A stretch of DNA of 64,000 nucleotides from Micromonospora siamensis (GCF_900090305.1 NZ_LT607751.1:1054001-1118000); one strand, 5' to 3'; shown: positions 43,383-51,974, numbered from the stretch's first letter. Notes: a model not told the origin generated them from the sequence alone. Translations and numbers: made by a program.

Positions 43383-44297
43383 TCAGCAGTCCAGCACGGC
43401 AGTCGCATTGTCCTCGATCTGCACCACGTCGGGGTCCCGGCGCAGAGCTTGAACCTGAGCGTCAGTCATGTCGGCGGAGAAGCTGTTGATGAAGTCGAAC
43501 ACTCTGCTCGGGGAGACCCCGGCTCGCGCGGCGACGGTGAGCGGATCACCGCTGCAACGAACGCCAACTATGTACTCGCCATCGACGCGCCGTTCCTGTG
43601 GGGCACGGAAATGCGGTGCAAGCCGCTCGGGGTCGGGCTCGATGCGATCGATGTCGGGGTCTTCGGAAAGTGCCGGCCCCCCGGCCCTCGGCGACTGTTC
43701 CAACTGCAGGCCGGTCAGCCTGACGCCGAATCCCCACGAGGCGACGATGCGGTACAAGCCGTCGGGCGAGAGCTGGTGCCGACTGAGTATCTGATACAGA
43801 TCGACTCCCGGCTTGACGATGACGAGGTAGTCGTTCTCAGCGGAGCGCCTCGCATACAGCGCCTCCAACGAGTGCGGCTCGGGTTTCGACTCGTTTTCGA
43901 TGGCGTTCAGCATGGCGGTGGGGTCGTAGCCTCGCTCGCGCGCCTTGATGGCGAGATGCGCCGGAGGGCGGCGGCGCAGCTGCGCGGACGCCTGCGTCCC
44001 CCTCGACTTGTGCATGCCTTCGAGGCTCAATTCGTCGAAGGGGTGCCAGGGCTGATAGGCGTTGGGATATTCGGCCCGCAACGAGTCGTGGTCTGCCGGC
44101 AGATCCTGCACCGCGACCCTGATCGAACGCACCGAGCGCGTCGGCAGACTCGCCGACCCGCCAGCCGGATCACGGACGAAGACGAAGTCCGGTGTCATCG
44201 TCACGAAATGAGCCGGATACGACCGAACCTCGCCATCTTCCTGCTCGATCTCCACCATGTACGGCAGATACACCGTCGGATCCGGCCACTCCGTCAT
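43383..44297 (-). CDS. Protein with two tandem I9 (subtilisin-propeptide)-like modules
   Basis: 304 residues, cytoplasmic (no signal peptide or membrane helix). An N-terminal domain of about 150 residues that I do not recognise is followed by two similar modules, residues 155-222 (DYLVIVKPGVD..GFGVRLTGLQLEQ..DPDIDRIEPD) and 241-300 (EYIVGVRCSGD..FSADMTDAQVQALRRDPDVVQIEDN). Both follow the propeptide/proteinase-inhibitor I9 pattern that normally precedes a subtilase, but no protease domain is attached. Start ATG at 44297 has GGGAGG; an ATG at 44321 overlapping the upstream stop (TAATG) would add eight residues. Slightly lower GC than neighbours; probably acquired. Inhibitor or protease-regulator role is inference. 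Confidence 0.7.
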   Translation of the reverse strand: MTEWPDPTVYLPYMVEIEQEDGEVRSYPAHFVTMTPDFVFVRDPAGGSASLPTRSVRSIRVAVQDLPADHDSLRAEYPNAYQPWHPFDELSLEGMHKSRGTQASAQLRRRPPAHLAIKARERGYDPTAMLNAIENESKPEPHSLEALYARRSAENDYLVIVKPGVDLYQILSRHQLSPDGLYRIVASWGFGVRLTGLQLEQSPRAGGPALSEDPDIDRIEPDPERLAPHFRAPQERRVDGEYIVGVRCSGDPLTVAARAGVSPSRVFDFINSFSADMTDAQVQALRRDPDVVQIEDNATAVLDC

Positions 44298-44320
44298 CAG
44301 TGCCTCCCCTGTGAATCCCA

Positions 44321-44527
44321 TTACGACCGGTTGCCGGTAGTGATCAGGAGCTTGCCGGTCACCCCGACCACGGCGAGGACGACGGCGACGGCGAGCAGGT
44401 GGAGACGCGGCCGGGGCGCCCGCACGACGTACGTCAGCAGACCGCAGGCTCCGCTGAGGACCGCCATCGCGTACCACTGGAGAGTCGTCGGGGTGACCCG
44501 CCCGATGAAGAGCATCCAAGTGGCCAT
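44321..44527 (-). CDS. Small two-helix membrane protein
   Basis: 68 residues with hydrophobic helices at about 17-36 and 44-63, short basic segment between them (RAPRPRLH). GGAGAGG precedes the ATG. Its stop overlaps a possible start of the I9-module gene, so the two probably form a unit. No family recognised. Confidence 0.6.
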   Translation of the reverse strand: MATWMLFIGRVTPTTLQWYAMAVLSGACGLLTYVVRAPRPRLHLLAVAVVLAVVGVTGKLLITTGNRS

Positions 44528-44556
44528 TTCGGCGCCTCTCCGGCGGTAGTCGAGGG

Positions 44557-45195
44557 TCAGCGGAGGAAGCTGAAGACCACCTCCGTGGCGTCCAGCGGCC
44601 GGGGCGCGCCCTCCAGCCGGTGAACGCCCACCGAGAACCGTACGCCGTCGGGAGCGTGGAAGGCCTCCTCCACGAAGCCGGCCTCGCGGAGCCAGGCCCG
44701 GATGGCGGGGTTCAGGTCGGGTGCGCGACGTGCCCTGGTCCAGATCACGGTGGCGCCGGCCGCACACAGTTGGGGCAGGGCGGCGACCGTTCGTCGTACG
44801 TCGGAGTCGGAGATGTTGCCGAAGACCCCGACCATGAGCACGAGATCCGCGGGAACCGCCCCGACATACGACGAGAGGTCTCCGGCGTCCGCCTGCCTGA
44901 CCGCGAGGTTCGACAGCCCGGCCCGGTCGGCGGCGGACCGGGCCGCGCCCACGTTGCGCTGGTCGTACTCGATGAGGGTGCACCGGACGCGACGGGCGTC
45001 CGGGCGTGCGGCCAGGACGCCCACGAGGTCGTGGCCCTGCCCCGCGCACGCGCTCACCACGGTCAGCCGCTCCTCGGAGCGCTGGTCCAGCCACGAGGCG
45101 ATGTGCTGCTGGACCAGCCGCAGCCGACGCGACAGTGGAGAGTCCGGGTCGGCGTAGGGCTCGTGCCACGCCTGCCAGTCGGTTCGGGCGGTCAT
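44557..45195 (-). CDS. Class I SAM-dependent methyltransferase
   Basis: 212 residues. Rossmann motif I VVSACAGQGHDLVGVLAARP, motif II TLIEYDQRNV, and RQADAGDLSSYVGAVPADLVLMVGVFGNI are recognisable. Acceptor unknown. Start ATG at 45195 with AGGGTGAG upstream; an in-frame extension to 45441 overlaps the divergent sigma-factor remnant and is not credible. It precedes the small membrane protein by 29 bases. Confidence 0.85.
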   Translation of the reverse strand: MTARTDWQAWHEPYADPDSPLSRRLRLVQQHIASWLDQRSEERLTVVSACAGQGHDLVGVLAARPDARRVRCTLIEYDQRNVGAARSAADRAGLSNLAVRQADAGDLSSYVGAVPADLVLMVGVFGNISDSDVRRTVAALPQLCAAGATVIWTRARRAPDLNPAIRAWLREAGFVEEAFHAPDGVRFSVGVHRLEGAPRPLDATEVVFSFLR

Positions 45196-45282
45196 CCGGC
45201 TCACCCTGCCAGAAGGAGGCCGCCGACGATGCCCGTCCGGGCCGGGGGAACCATCGGTCGGGTCCAGGGCCCTCAATAAGGT

Positions 45283-45777
45283 ATGGGCTTGCTTCGCAGG
45301 GCGGAACCCGACGGCTACGAGGAGTTCGTCGCCGGCCGGTACCGGGAGATCGTCCGATTCGGCGCACTGCTGGCCGGTGACACACGGTTGGGTGAGGATC
45401 TCGCCCAGGAGGGCCTGATCGCGGCCTACCGGTCGTGGCATCGGCTGGACGTGCCCCAGGGGCGACCGGAGGCGTACGTCCGGCAGGTGATGGTCCGTAC
45501 CGCGATGCGTGCCAGGCGCCGGCGCTGGCGGGGCGAGGTCCGACCGGGGAGTTGCCGGACCGGTCCGGGCGGGACTTCGCGGATCAGTCGGATCTCAGTG
45601 TGCTGGTGCTGGCCAGTCTGCGCTGGCTCCCCGCCGACCAGCAGGCGATCTCGACCGGGGGCGGCCGGGTCCGGGTCCCGGCCGGGCTGGGCCAGTCAAG
45701 GGCAGCCGAAAGGCCGTTGACCGGGCGCTGGTCACCTGCTTTGCTGCGTCGCGATTGACCTTGCAGGTCTTTCGCTG
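45283..45777 (+). pseudogene. Broken SigE-family ECF sigma factor gene
   Basis: The first 85 codons are a normal SigE-family start: YEEFVAGRYREIVRFGALLAGD..GEDLAQEGLIAAYRSWHRL..PEAYVRQVMVRTAM. At about 45537 the homology shifts to another frame (PTGELPDRSGRDFADQSDLSVLVLASLRWLPADQQ), then most of region 4 is missing and a third frame gives the tail GPVKGSRKAVDRAL. At least two frameshifts and a deletion. No functional product expected. Confidence 0.85.
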
Positions 45778-45801
45778 ACCTCTCACCACTTTGGAGCTGC
45801 C

Positions 45802-46203
45802 ATGTCCCCCATTGATGCCGTCAAATCGGTCTTTTCCAATTACGCGAGCTTCGGCGGTCGGGCCCGCCGGTCCGAGTACTGGTGGTTCGCCCTCTTCTCC
45901 TGGGTCGTCAGCATTGTCGCCAGCGTCCTTGACGGTGCGTTCGGCACCCAGATGGGTTCGGGTTCGCTCGGCGTGATCGGACTGATCGTCACCCTGGCTC
46001 TCCTGCTGCCGAGCATCGCGGTCGCCGTGCGGCGGCTGCACGACACCAACCGCGCGGGCTGGTGGCTGCTGATCGCGCTCATCCCGCTGGTCGGTGCCAT
46101 CGTCCTGATCGTGTTCTTCGCGATGGAGGGCACCCGTGGCGAGAACCGGTTCGGCGCGGACCCGAAGACGGCCTCCTACGGTGTCGCGCCCGGTATCGCC
46201 TGA
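45802..46203 (+). CDS. DUF805 membrane protein
   Basis: 133 residues with three to four helices. FGGRARRSEYWWFALFSWVV near the start and AVAVRRLHDTNRAGWWLLIALIPLVGAIVLIVFFAMEGTRGENRFG are the family signature. GGAG six bases before ATG. Function unknown. Followed by a strong terminator. Confidence 0.92.
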   Translation: MSPIDAVKSVFSNYASFGGRARRSEYWWFALFSWVVSIVASVLDGAFGTQMGSGSLGVIGLIVTLALLLPSIAVAVRRLHDTNRAGWWLLIALIPLVGAIVLIVFFAMEGTRGENRFGADPKTASYGVAPGIA

Positions 46204-46240
46204 CACGACTGATCGCCTGAGCTGAGTCGGCTCAGGCGCC

Positions 46241-46284
46241 GGCCGGCGGTGGAGGGGGAAGCCCGTCCACCGCCGGCCACTTTT
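46241..46284 (+). terminator. Rho-independent terminator after the DUF805 gene
   Basis: Perfect 13-bp stem GGCCGGCGGTGGA / TCCACCGCCGGCC followed by ACTTTT. Very strong. Confidence 0.9.
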
Positions 46285-46285
46285 C

Positions 46286-46345
46286 GCAACCAATCGTTGC
46301 GCATGTGCCGTCGGCTCCCTAGAGTGACAAGCAACCAAAGGTTGC
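46286..46345 (+). promoter_or_regulatory. Promoter overlapped by two ArsR-type operators
   Basis: GCAACCAATCGTTGC (46286-46300) and GCAACCAAAGGTTGC (46331-46345) are related inverted repeats. Between them: TTGCGC (46297-46302), 17-nt spacer, TAGAGT (46320-46325). The first site overlaps the -35 box, the second the transcription start. Expected target of the ArsR protein encoded downstream. Confidence 0.82.
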
Positions 46346-46368
46346 TCTAGTGACGAGGAGAGCCGGGC

Positions 46369-46860
46369 ATGGAGTACGGGAGCATCGAGCGGGAGATCCA
46401 CGTGGACGCGCCACCGGAAACGGTGTTCGACGTCGTCAGCAACCCCGCCCACATCCGCGACTGGTGGAACGCCGAGACCGACATCGAGCCGGTCGCCGGC
46501 AGCACCGGCGAGTTGACCTGGCGCGACGAGGCGACCGGCCGGACGGACGTCGTACCGATCACCGTGGGGGAGGTGCGACCGCCCCGGCTCTTCTCGTTCC
46601 GCTGGACGCAGGACGCCGGCCAGGCCGCCACCGCCGGCAACTCGCTGCTCGTGACCTTCGAGCTGACCCCGGCGGGTGACGGCACCCTGCTCCGGCTCAC
46701 CGAGACCGGTTTCCGCGAGCGCGGCTGGGAGATCGCCGTGCTGGAGAAGGCGTACCACGAGCACGTGACCGGCTGGGACTTCTTCCTGCCGCGGATCGCC
46801 GAGCGCGCCGCCCGCGTACCCGGGACGGAGCGCGACGACCGCGAGCCGGTACGGCCGTGA
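46369..46860 (+). CDS. SRPBCC (AHSA1-like) protein
   Basis: 163 residues. SIEREIHVDAPPETVFDVVSNPAHIRDWWN and the C-terminal helix ERGWEIAVLEKAYHEHVTGWDFFLPRIAE are typical of the activator-of-Hsp90 homologue/SRPBCC ligand-binding fold. Cytoplasmic. GAGGAG upstream of the ATG. First gene of an operon controlled by the ArsR-type sites; the next start overlaps its stop (GTGA). Confidence 0.92.
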   Translation: MEYGSIEREIHVDAPPETVFDVVSNPAHIRDWWNAETDIEPVAGSTGELTWRDEATGRTDVVPITVGEVRPPRLFSFRWTQDAGQAATAGNSLLVTFELTPAGDGTLLRLTETGFRERGWEIAVLEKAYHEHVTGWDFFLPRIAERAARVPGTERDDREPVRP

Positions 46861-47237
46861 CCACCCTCATCGACGACGACCTGTGGTCCGCGGTCGGCGA
46901 CCCCACTCGCCGTCGCCTGCTGGACCGGCTGCTCAGCGACGGCGCCGGCACGGCCACCAGCCTCAGCGAGCACCTGCCGGTCACCCGGCAGGCGGTCGCC
47001 AAACACCTCGACGTCCTCGACCGCGCCGGGCTGGTCCACGCGACGAGCGTCGGGCGGGAGAGGCGCTACCGGGTGGACGACGCCCAGCTCGCCCGCGCGG
47101 TCGCCCAGCTCGCCTCGGTCGGTGCGGCCTGGGACGCCCGACTGCGCCGGATCAAGACGATCGCCGAGGCGGTCCACCGCTCCCGGCAGCCCCACCCGCA
47201 CCCCGACCACGAGAAAGAGGGGAACGACCATGCCTGA
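46857..47237 (+). CDS. ArsR-family transcriptional regulator
   Basis: 126 residues. Winged helix: LWSAVGDPTRRRLLDRLL..TSLSEHLPVTRQAVAKHLDVLDRAGLV. No metal-binding cysteines are visible (His-rich tail HPHPDH), so it is probably not a metal sensor; ArsR proteins of this type commonly accompany SRPBCC genes. Start GTG overlaps the previous stop; end overlaps the next gene by 8 bases. Confidence 0.93.
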   Translation: MTTLIDDDLWSAVGDPTRRRLLDRLLSDGAGTATSLSEHLPVTRQAVAKHLDVLDRAGLVHATSVGRERRYRVDDAQLARAVAQLASVGAAWDARLRRIKTIAEAVHRSRQPHPHPDHEKEGNDHA

Positions 47238-47673
47238 GATCCTGCACCGCGTCGGCGCCACCGCTACTCCGGAGAAGGTGTACGACGCACTGACCACCCG
47301 GGACGGTCTGGCCGCCTGGTGGACCACCGACACCACGGGGGACGTCGCCGTCGGCGGCACCATCCAGTTCCGCTTCGGCGAGCCGGGCGGATTCGACATG
47401 AAGGTGCTCGACCAGCGGCCGAACGAGCGGGTCGAGTGGGAGGTCACCGACGGGCCGGCCGAGTGGATCGGCACCCGGGTGATCTTCGACCTGAAGCGGG
47501 CCGGTGACTGGACGATCGTGCTGTTCCGGCACGAGGGCTGGGCCGAGCCGGTCGAGTTCATGTACCACTGCAGCACCAAGTGGGCCACGTTCCTGGTGAG
47601 CCTGAAGCAGCTGATGGAGACCGGCATCGGTGCTCCGCACCCGCACGACGTCCGGATCAGCGACTGGCACTGA
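47230..47673 (+). CDS. Second SRPBCC (AHSA1-like) protein
   Basis: 147 residues. EILHRVGATATPEKVYDALTTRDGLAAWWTTDTTGDVAVGG and ATFLVSLKQLMETGIGAPHPHD follow the AHSA1 pattern. It shares the fold, not close sequence, with the first gene of the operon. GAAAGAGGGGAA lies upstream of the ATG. Confidence 0.92.
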   Translation: MPEILHRVGATATPEKVYDALTTRDGLAAWWTTDTTGDVAVGGTIQFRFGEPGGFDMKVLDQRPNERVEWEVTDGPAEWIGTRVIFDLKRAGDWTIVLFRHEGWAEPVEFMYHCSTKWATFLVSLKQLMETGIGAPHPHDVRISDWH

Positions 47674-47838
47674 CCCGTCGTCGCCGACCAGTCCTCGGAC
47701 TACCCGGGCGCTGCGACTTACCGGAGGGCGCGTCCGCGACCCGACAAACCGTCGACGGTACGGGCCGCGGCCGCGCTCCGGTGGGCGACCGCCGATCACA
47801 GTGGACCTGCGGGGTAGCACTGCTCCTCTACGGGCGGC

Positions 47839-48213
47839 TCACAGGACGTACGAGGCGACAAGCTGGCCGAGCTGTCGGATGTCCGAGCTGCCCTTGAACT
47901 CGAGGCGTACCTTGCCCAGACCGCTGAACCAGAGGTCGAGTTCAGCGTCGAGGTCGAAGGTGCCGGCGGTCTCGACGGAGAACGCCTGGATCCGGCTGTA
48001 GGGCAGGGAAGTGAAGTCCCGCTTCTTGCCCGTGATCCCCTGGACGTTCACCGCGATCAGCCGCTTGTCGGTGAAGACGACGAAATCGCGCGCGGCCTTG
48101 AAGCACGAGACCACCCGTTCCTGGGGGATCAGGAGCGGCGCGACCAAGGGGCCGAGTTCGTCGGCGCTGGCCGGGTGAAGCTTGAACACTGAGCCGTTGG
48201 AGAAGTCGATCAT
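47839..48213 (-). CDS. Bacterial PH-domain protein
   Basis: 124 residues. LVAPLLIPQERVVSCFKAARDFVVFTDKRLIAVNVQGITGKKRDFTSLPYSRIQAFSVETAGTFDLDAELDLW is the bPH_1/YokE-like pattern that forms pentameric or oligomeric PH-like assemblies. Function unknown. ATG 8 nt after TACACT. The 165 bases before the convergent SRPBCC gene show no terminator I can support. Confidence 0.9.
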   Translation of the reverse strand: MIDFSNGSVFKLHPASADELGPLVAPLLIPQERVVSCFKAARDFVVFTDKRLIAVNVQGITGKKRDFTSLPYSRIQAFSVETAGTFDLDAELDLWFSGLGKVRLEFKGSSDIRQLGQLVASYVL

Positions 48214-48221
48214 GAGCGGGG

Positions 48222-48227
48222 AGTGTA
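48222..48227 (-). promoter_or_regulatory. -10 box TACACT, leaderless promoter
   Basis: TACACT (minus strand) ends 8 nt before the ATG of the PH-domain gene. Confidence 0.5.
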
Positions 48228-48344
48228 GCCGCCCCGCGTGGGACGTCCGGTAGCCCGCCGGATCGCCCATCGGCCTGCGGACCGCCGGACCGGCCGTCAC
48301 CGGACGAGCGGAAAAACGTCCGCTCGAGCCGGACCGGACCTCGA

Positions 48345-48350
48345 TACAGT
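48345..48350 (+). promoter_or_regulatory. -10 box TACAGT, leaderless promoter
   Basis: TACAGT ends 6 nt before the ATG of the GNAT gene. Confidence 0.55.
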
Positions 48351-48356
48351 GCGCGG

Positions 48357-48902
48357 ATGTTCTCGATCGCACTAACCGAGGGCGCCGAGTTGCGCCCGCT
48401 GGAGCCGTGGCAGGCCGAGGAGTACCTCGCCCACATGGACCGGGCCCGCGCCGCCGTCGACCCGTGGATCCCGTGGGCCAGCCGGGCCACGGACGTGGAG
48501 TCGGCGCGAGCCATCCTCCAGCGCTTCGCCGACCTGGCCGCCCGGGACGCCGGCCGGCTCTACGGCATCTGGCTCGACGGCACCCTGGTCGGCGGCACGA
48601 TGTTCGTCTCCTTCGACGCCGCCGCCGGCACCTGTGAGCTGGGCTGCTGGCTGGAGCCGGCCGGGCAGGGCCGCGGCCTGATCACCCGGGCGGCCGGGCA
48701 CCTGGTCGACTGGGCGGTGCGGGTGCGCGGCATTCACCGTGTCGAGTGGCACTGCCGCCCGGAGAACGTCGCCAGCAGCAACGTGGCGCGGCGGCTGGGC
48801 ATGCGGCGCGACGGCGTGCTCCGCGAGGAGTTTCTCCACCAGGGCGTACGCCATGACACGGAGGTGTGGTCGCTGCTGGCGCGGGAGTGGACGGACCGCT
48901 GA
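48357..48902 (+). CDS. GNAT-family (RimJ/RimL-type) N-acetyltransferase
   Basis: 181 residues. LRPLEPWQAEEYLAHMDRARAAVDPWIPW at the start, the acetyl-CoA loop PAGQGRGLITRAAGHLVDWA, and HCRPENVASSNVARRLGMRRDGVLREE are characteristic of the RimJ/RimL class that acetylates N-terminal or side-chain amines. Target unknown. Start by the -10 box. Confidence 0.93.
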   Translation: MFSIALTEGAELRPLEPWQAEEYLAHMDRARAAVDPWIPWASRATDVESARAILQRFADLAARDAGRLYGIWLDGTLVGGTMFVSFDAAAGTCELGCWLEPAGQGRGLITRAAGHLVDWAVRVRGIHRVEWHCRPENVASSNVARRLGMRRDGVLREEFLHQGVRHDTEVWSLLAREWTDR

Positions 48903-49084
48903 GCCGGAGACACGCGACCGTCGCGGGACCGCGCGCGTCTCGTCGCTACGGTATCGTCCCATCGGTCAGGTGGTGGACCAGCCGTTCGTTGCTGTCACGG
49001 TTCGTCGATCTCTGCCAAACTGCGGTGACCGTCGCCCCACCGGGTCGACCGGTTTTCTCCTTCCCTTATTCACGGGGGTTCTTC

Positions 49085-51961
49085 TTGGCTCTCCGCCGTT
49101 CGGCGGTGGCCGCGCTCGCCCTGGCCGTCACCGGGACCATCGTCCCCTCGGTGGCCGCCGCCCAGGCCGCGCCGTCGCCCGACCACCCGCAGCTCAAGAA
49201 CATGCAGATCCCGCGGCCGGAGCGTGCCGCCGCGGCTGACAAGCCCGAGTTCGACCCGCACACCGTGCTGGTCAAGTTCAAGTCGGGCACCAGCAAGTCC
49301 GCCAAGGACCGGGCGGTGTCCCGGCGCAGCGCGCGCGTCGCGGCCAAGGTGGAGGGCACCGAGTACGTCAAGGTGCGCACCGACGGCTCGGCGCAGGATC
49401 TGCTGACCACGCTCCGCAAGGACCCTGCGGTCGTGAAGGCGACCTTGGACTACCGGCGGTACGCCACCACCACGCCGAACGACCCGGCCTACGTCTACGG
49501 TGACCAGGGCTACCTGAACACCGTACGGATGGCGGATGCCTGGAGCATCTCCCAGGGCACGACCTCCCAGGTCATCGCGGTGCTCGACACCGGTGTGATG
49601 ACCACCCACGAGGACCTGCTCGGTCGGGTGGTGAGTGGATGGAACGCCATCTCGCCGGGCTCCTCGTGGAGCGACAACAACGGCCACGGCACCGAGGTGG
49701 CGGGCATCGCCGGCGCGGCGACCAACAACGGCATCGGCATCGCCGGCACCGCCTGGTCGAGCAAGATCATGCCGGTGAAGGTGCTGGACGCCGACGGCGG
49801 CGGCACCGACTCGACCATCGCCGCAGGCATCAACTGGGCGACCGCCCACGGCGCGAAGATCATCAACCTGTCGCTGGGCGGCACCGAGGACAACCCGGTG
49901 CTGCACGACGCGATCAAGGCCGCCACCGCCAAGGGCGTCCTGGTGGTGGCGGCAGCCGGCAACGACGGCGACGACACCCCGCAGTACCCGGCGGCGTACC
50001 CGGAGGTCCTCGCGGTCGGTGCCACCGACGGTCGCGGCCGGATCACCGACTTCAGCAGCAGCGGCGACTGGGTGGACGTGGCGGCCCCGGGCTTCCACCT
50101 CACCAGCACCGCCTGGCACCCGGCCCACCCGACCGAGAACGACTGGTACGTCATCGGCGACAGCCAGGGCGGGGCCAGCGGCACGTCGTTCTCCGCCCCG
50201 ATGGTCGCCGGCATCGCCGCGCTGGTGCGTACCCGGAACCCGAAGATGACCCCGGCCCAGGTGCTGGCCCGGATCAAGGCCACGGCTCGGGACGCCGGCC
50301 CGCGCGGCATCGACCCGTACTACGGCGCGGGCATCGTCGATGCCAACAACGCGGTCGGCGGCCGGTGGGCGGCCGAGTTCCCCCAACTCACCATCGGCGA
50401 CTCCAACGAGACCCCGGCTCGGGCCACCGTTCTGCCCAACTACGGGACCTCCACCAACGCGAGCATCGGTGTCGAGGGTGACCTGGACTGGTACCGCATC
50501 GACGGTGCTCCCGGTCAGCGGTGGCGGGTGCAGGTCGCCCCGCCGGCCTACAACTCGGTGGCCCCGCAGAGCACCGACCCGGTGGTGGCGCTCTACGACG
50601 CCGACCTGAAGCTGATCGACGAGGTCGACGCGTACGGCCCGGGCGCCACCGAGCAGGTCGTCGGCACGCCCGGCACGGGCACCTTCTACATCCGGGTGCG
50701 CAACTACAACGGTGCCCGCGACGCGGCGAACTACATCCTCTCCACCTTCCCGGACGGCACCGCCACGCCGTCCACGCCCGGCGCGCAGGAGTGGGTGCGC
50801 AACGTGACGCCCACGCCGTACATCAACAGCCAGTCCCTGGCCACCCGGCCGACGGTGACGTTCGCCCGGAACGTGGACCCGGCGTCGGTGACCACCGGCA
50901 CGGTGAAGCTGGTCAACGGGCGTACCGGTGCGACGGTGGCGGGCACGCCGACGCTGAGCGGGTCCACCGTGACCTTCACGCCGGCTGCCCCGCTGCTGGA
51001 CTACACTCCGTACCGGATCGTGGTCGACGGCGTCCGGGACACCGCCGGCAACACCCAGGCGACGCCGTACTCCAGCGTCTTCCGGACCGTCGACACCGTG
51101 CCCGGCAAGGTCGGCTCGCTGACCGCCAAGGGCGTCTACCGGGGTGTCAACCTCAGCTGGACGCTGCCGAACATCACCGACCTGGACCACGTCGTCGTCC
51201 GGATGTCCCCCGGCCCGTCGGCGCCGGCCGGACCCACGTACGGCACCGGGTTGTACGCCCCCAACAACACGGCCGCCGCCGTCGCCAACCTGGTCCCGGG
51301 CCAGACCTACGCGTTCGGCATCTGGGTGGTGGACCGCTCCGGCAAGGTCAGCGGCGTCGCCGGCATCCGCGCCGTCGGCACCGCGACCAGCATCTCCAGC
51401 AACACCACCTCGATCGCGTACGGCGGCACGGTGACCGTGACCGGCAAGGTGACCCGCGTGGACACCGGCGCCGGCATCGCGGGCGCCAAGGCGGAGCTGC
51501 ACGCCCGCCGCAAGGGCACCACCACGTTCGTGGTGGTCGGCACGGCCACCTCCGCCGCCGACGGCACCCTGTCGTTCGCGCACAAGCCGTCGGGGGCGCT
51601 GGAGTACAAGTGGGTCTACCGGGGCGGTAACGGCCTGATCGGGGCGGCCAGCGGCCTGCGCGGCGTCTGGGTCGCCACCACGGTGTCGGCGACGCTGTCG
51701 GCGACGTCGATCCCGCTGGGCGGCTCGGTGTCGCTGACCGGCAAGGTCGCCCCCAGCCACGCCGGCCAGGCGGTCTACCTGCAGCGGTCGGTCAACGGGG
51801 CGTGGCACGACGTGATCGGGGCGAAGCTCTCGGTGACCAGCGCGTACTCGTTCGCCATCAAGCCGACCGCGAAGGGCACCTACACCTACCGGGTGCGCAA
51901 GCCGGGTGACACCGACCACGCGATCGGCTACAGCTCGCCGGTCAGCTTCAAGGTGTACTGA
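49085..51961 (+). CDS. Secreted S8 subtilisin-like protease with Ig-like C-terminal repeats
   Basis: 958 residues. Signal peptide LALRRSAVAALALAVTGTIVPSVAAAQA; I9-type propeptide about residues 55-130; S8 domain with Asp168 (VLDTGV), His201 (NNGHGTEVAGIAG) and Ser368 (GTSFSAPMVAGI); then a pre-peptidase-like beta domain (about 445-545), a bacterial Ig/SbsA-like domain and two Ig-like modules ending in AVYLQRSVNGAWHDVIG and KGTYTYRVRKPGD. Start: TTG at 49085 with GGGGG about 6 nt upstream is the only position giving a clean signal peptide; a GTG at about 49025 is an alternative. The neighbouring 3' gene duplicates its C-terminal modules. Confidence 0.9.
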   Translation: MALRRSAVAALALAVTGTIVPSVAAAQAAPSPDHPQLKNMQIPRPERAAAADKPEFDPHTVLVKFKSGTSKSAKDRAVSRRSARVAAKVEGTEYVKVRTDGSAQDLLTTLRKDPAVVKATLDYRRYATTTPNDPAYVYGDQGYLNTVRMADAWSISQGTTSQVIAVLDTGVMTTHEDLLGRVVSGWNAISPGSSWSDNNGHGTEVAGIAGAATNNGIGIAGTAWSSKIMPVKVLDADGGGTDSTIAAGINWATAHGAKIINLSLGGTEDNPVLHDAIKAATAKGVLVVAAAGNDGDDTPQYPAAYPEVLAVGATDGRGRITDFSSSGDWVDVAAPGFHLTSTAWHPAHPTENDWYVIGDSQGGASGTSFSAPMVAGIAALVRTRNPKMTPAQVLARIKATARDAGPRGIDPYYGAGIVDANNAVGGRWAAEFPQLTIGDSNETPARATVLPNYGTSTNASIGVEGDLDWYRIDGAPGQRWRVQVAPPAYNSVAPQSTDPVVALYDADLKLIDEVDAYGPGATEQVVGTPGTGTFYIRVRNYNGARDAANYILSTFPDGTATPSTPGAQEWVRNVTPTPYINSQSLATRPTVTFARNVDPASVTTGTVKLVNGRTGATVAGTPTLSGSTVTFTPAAPLLDYTPYRIVVDGVRDTAGNTQATPYSSVFRTVDTVPGKVGSLTAKGVYRGVNLSWTLPNITDLDHVVVRMSPGPSAPAGPTYGTGLYAPNNTAAAVANLVPGQTYAFGIWVVDRSGKVSGVAGIRAVGTATSISSNTTSIAYGGTVTVTGKVTRVDTGAGIAGAKAELHARRKGTTTFVVVGTATSAADGTLSFAHKPSGALEYKWVYRGGNGLIGAASGLRGVWVATTVSATLSATSIPLGGSVSLTGKVAPSHAGQAVYLQRSVNGAWHDVIGAKLSVTSAYSFAIKPTAKGTYTYRVRKPGDTDHAIGYSSPVSFKVY

Positions 51962-51974
51962 TCCCATCCGGACT

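Noticed and set aside
45265..45285. TAAGGT directly before ATG of the sigE-family remnant as a leaderless promoter
   Set aside because: It abuts the ATG with no spacing for a start site, and the gene is broken.
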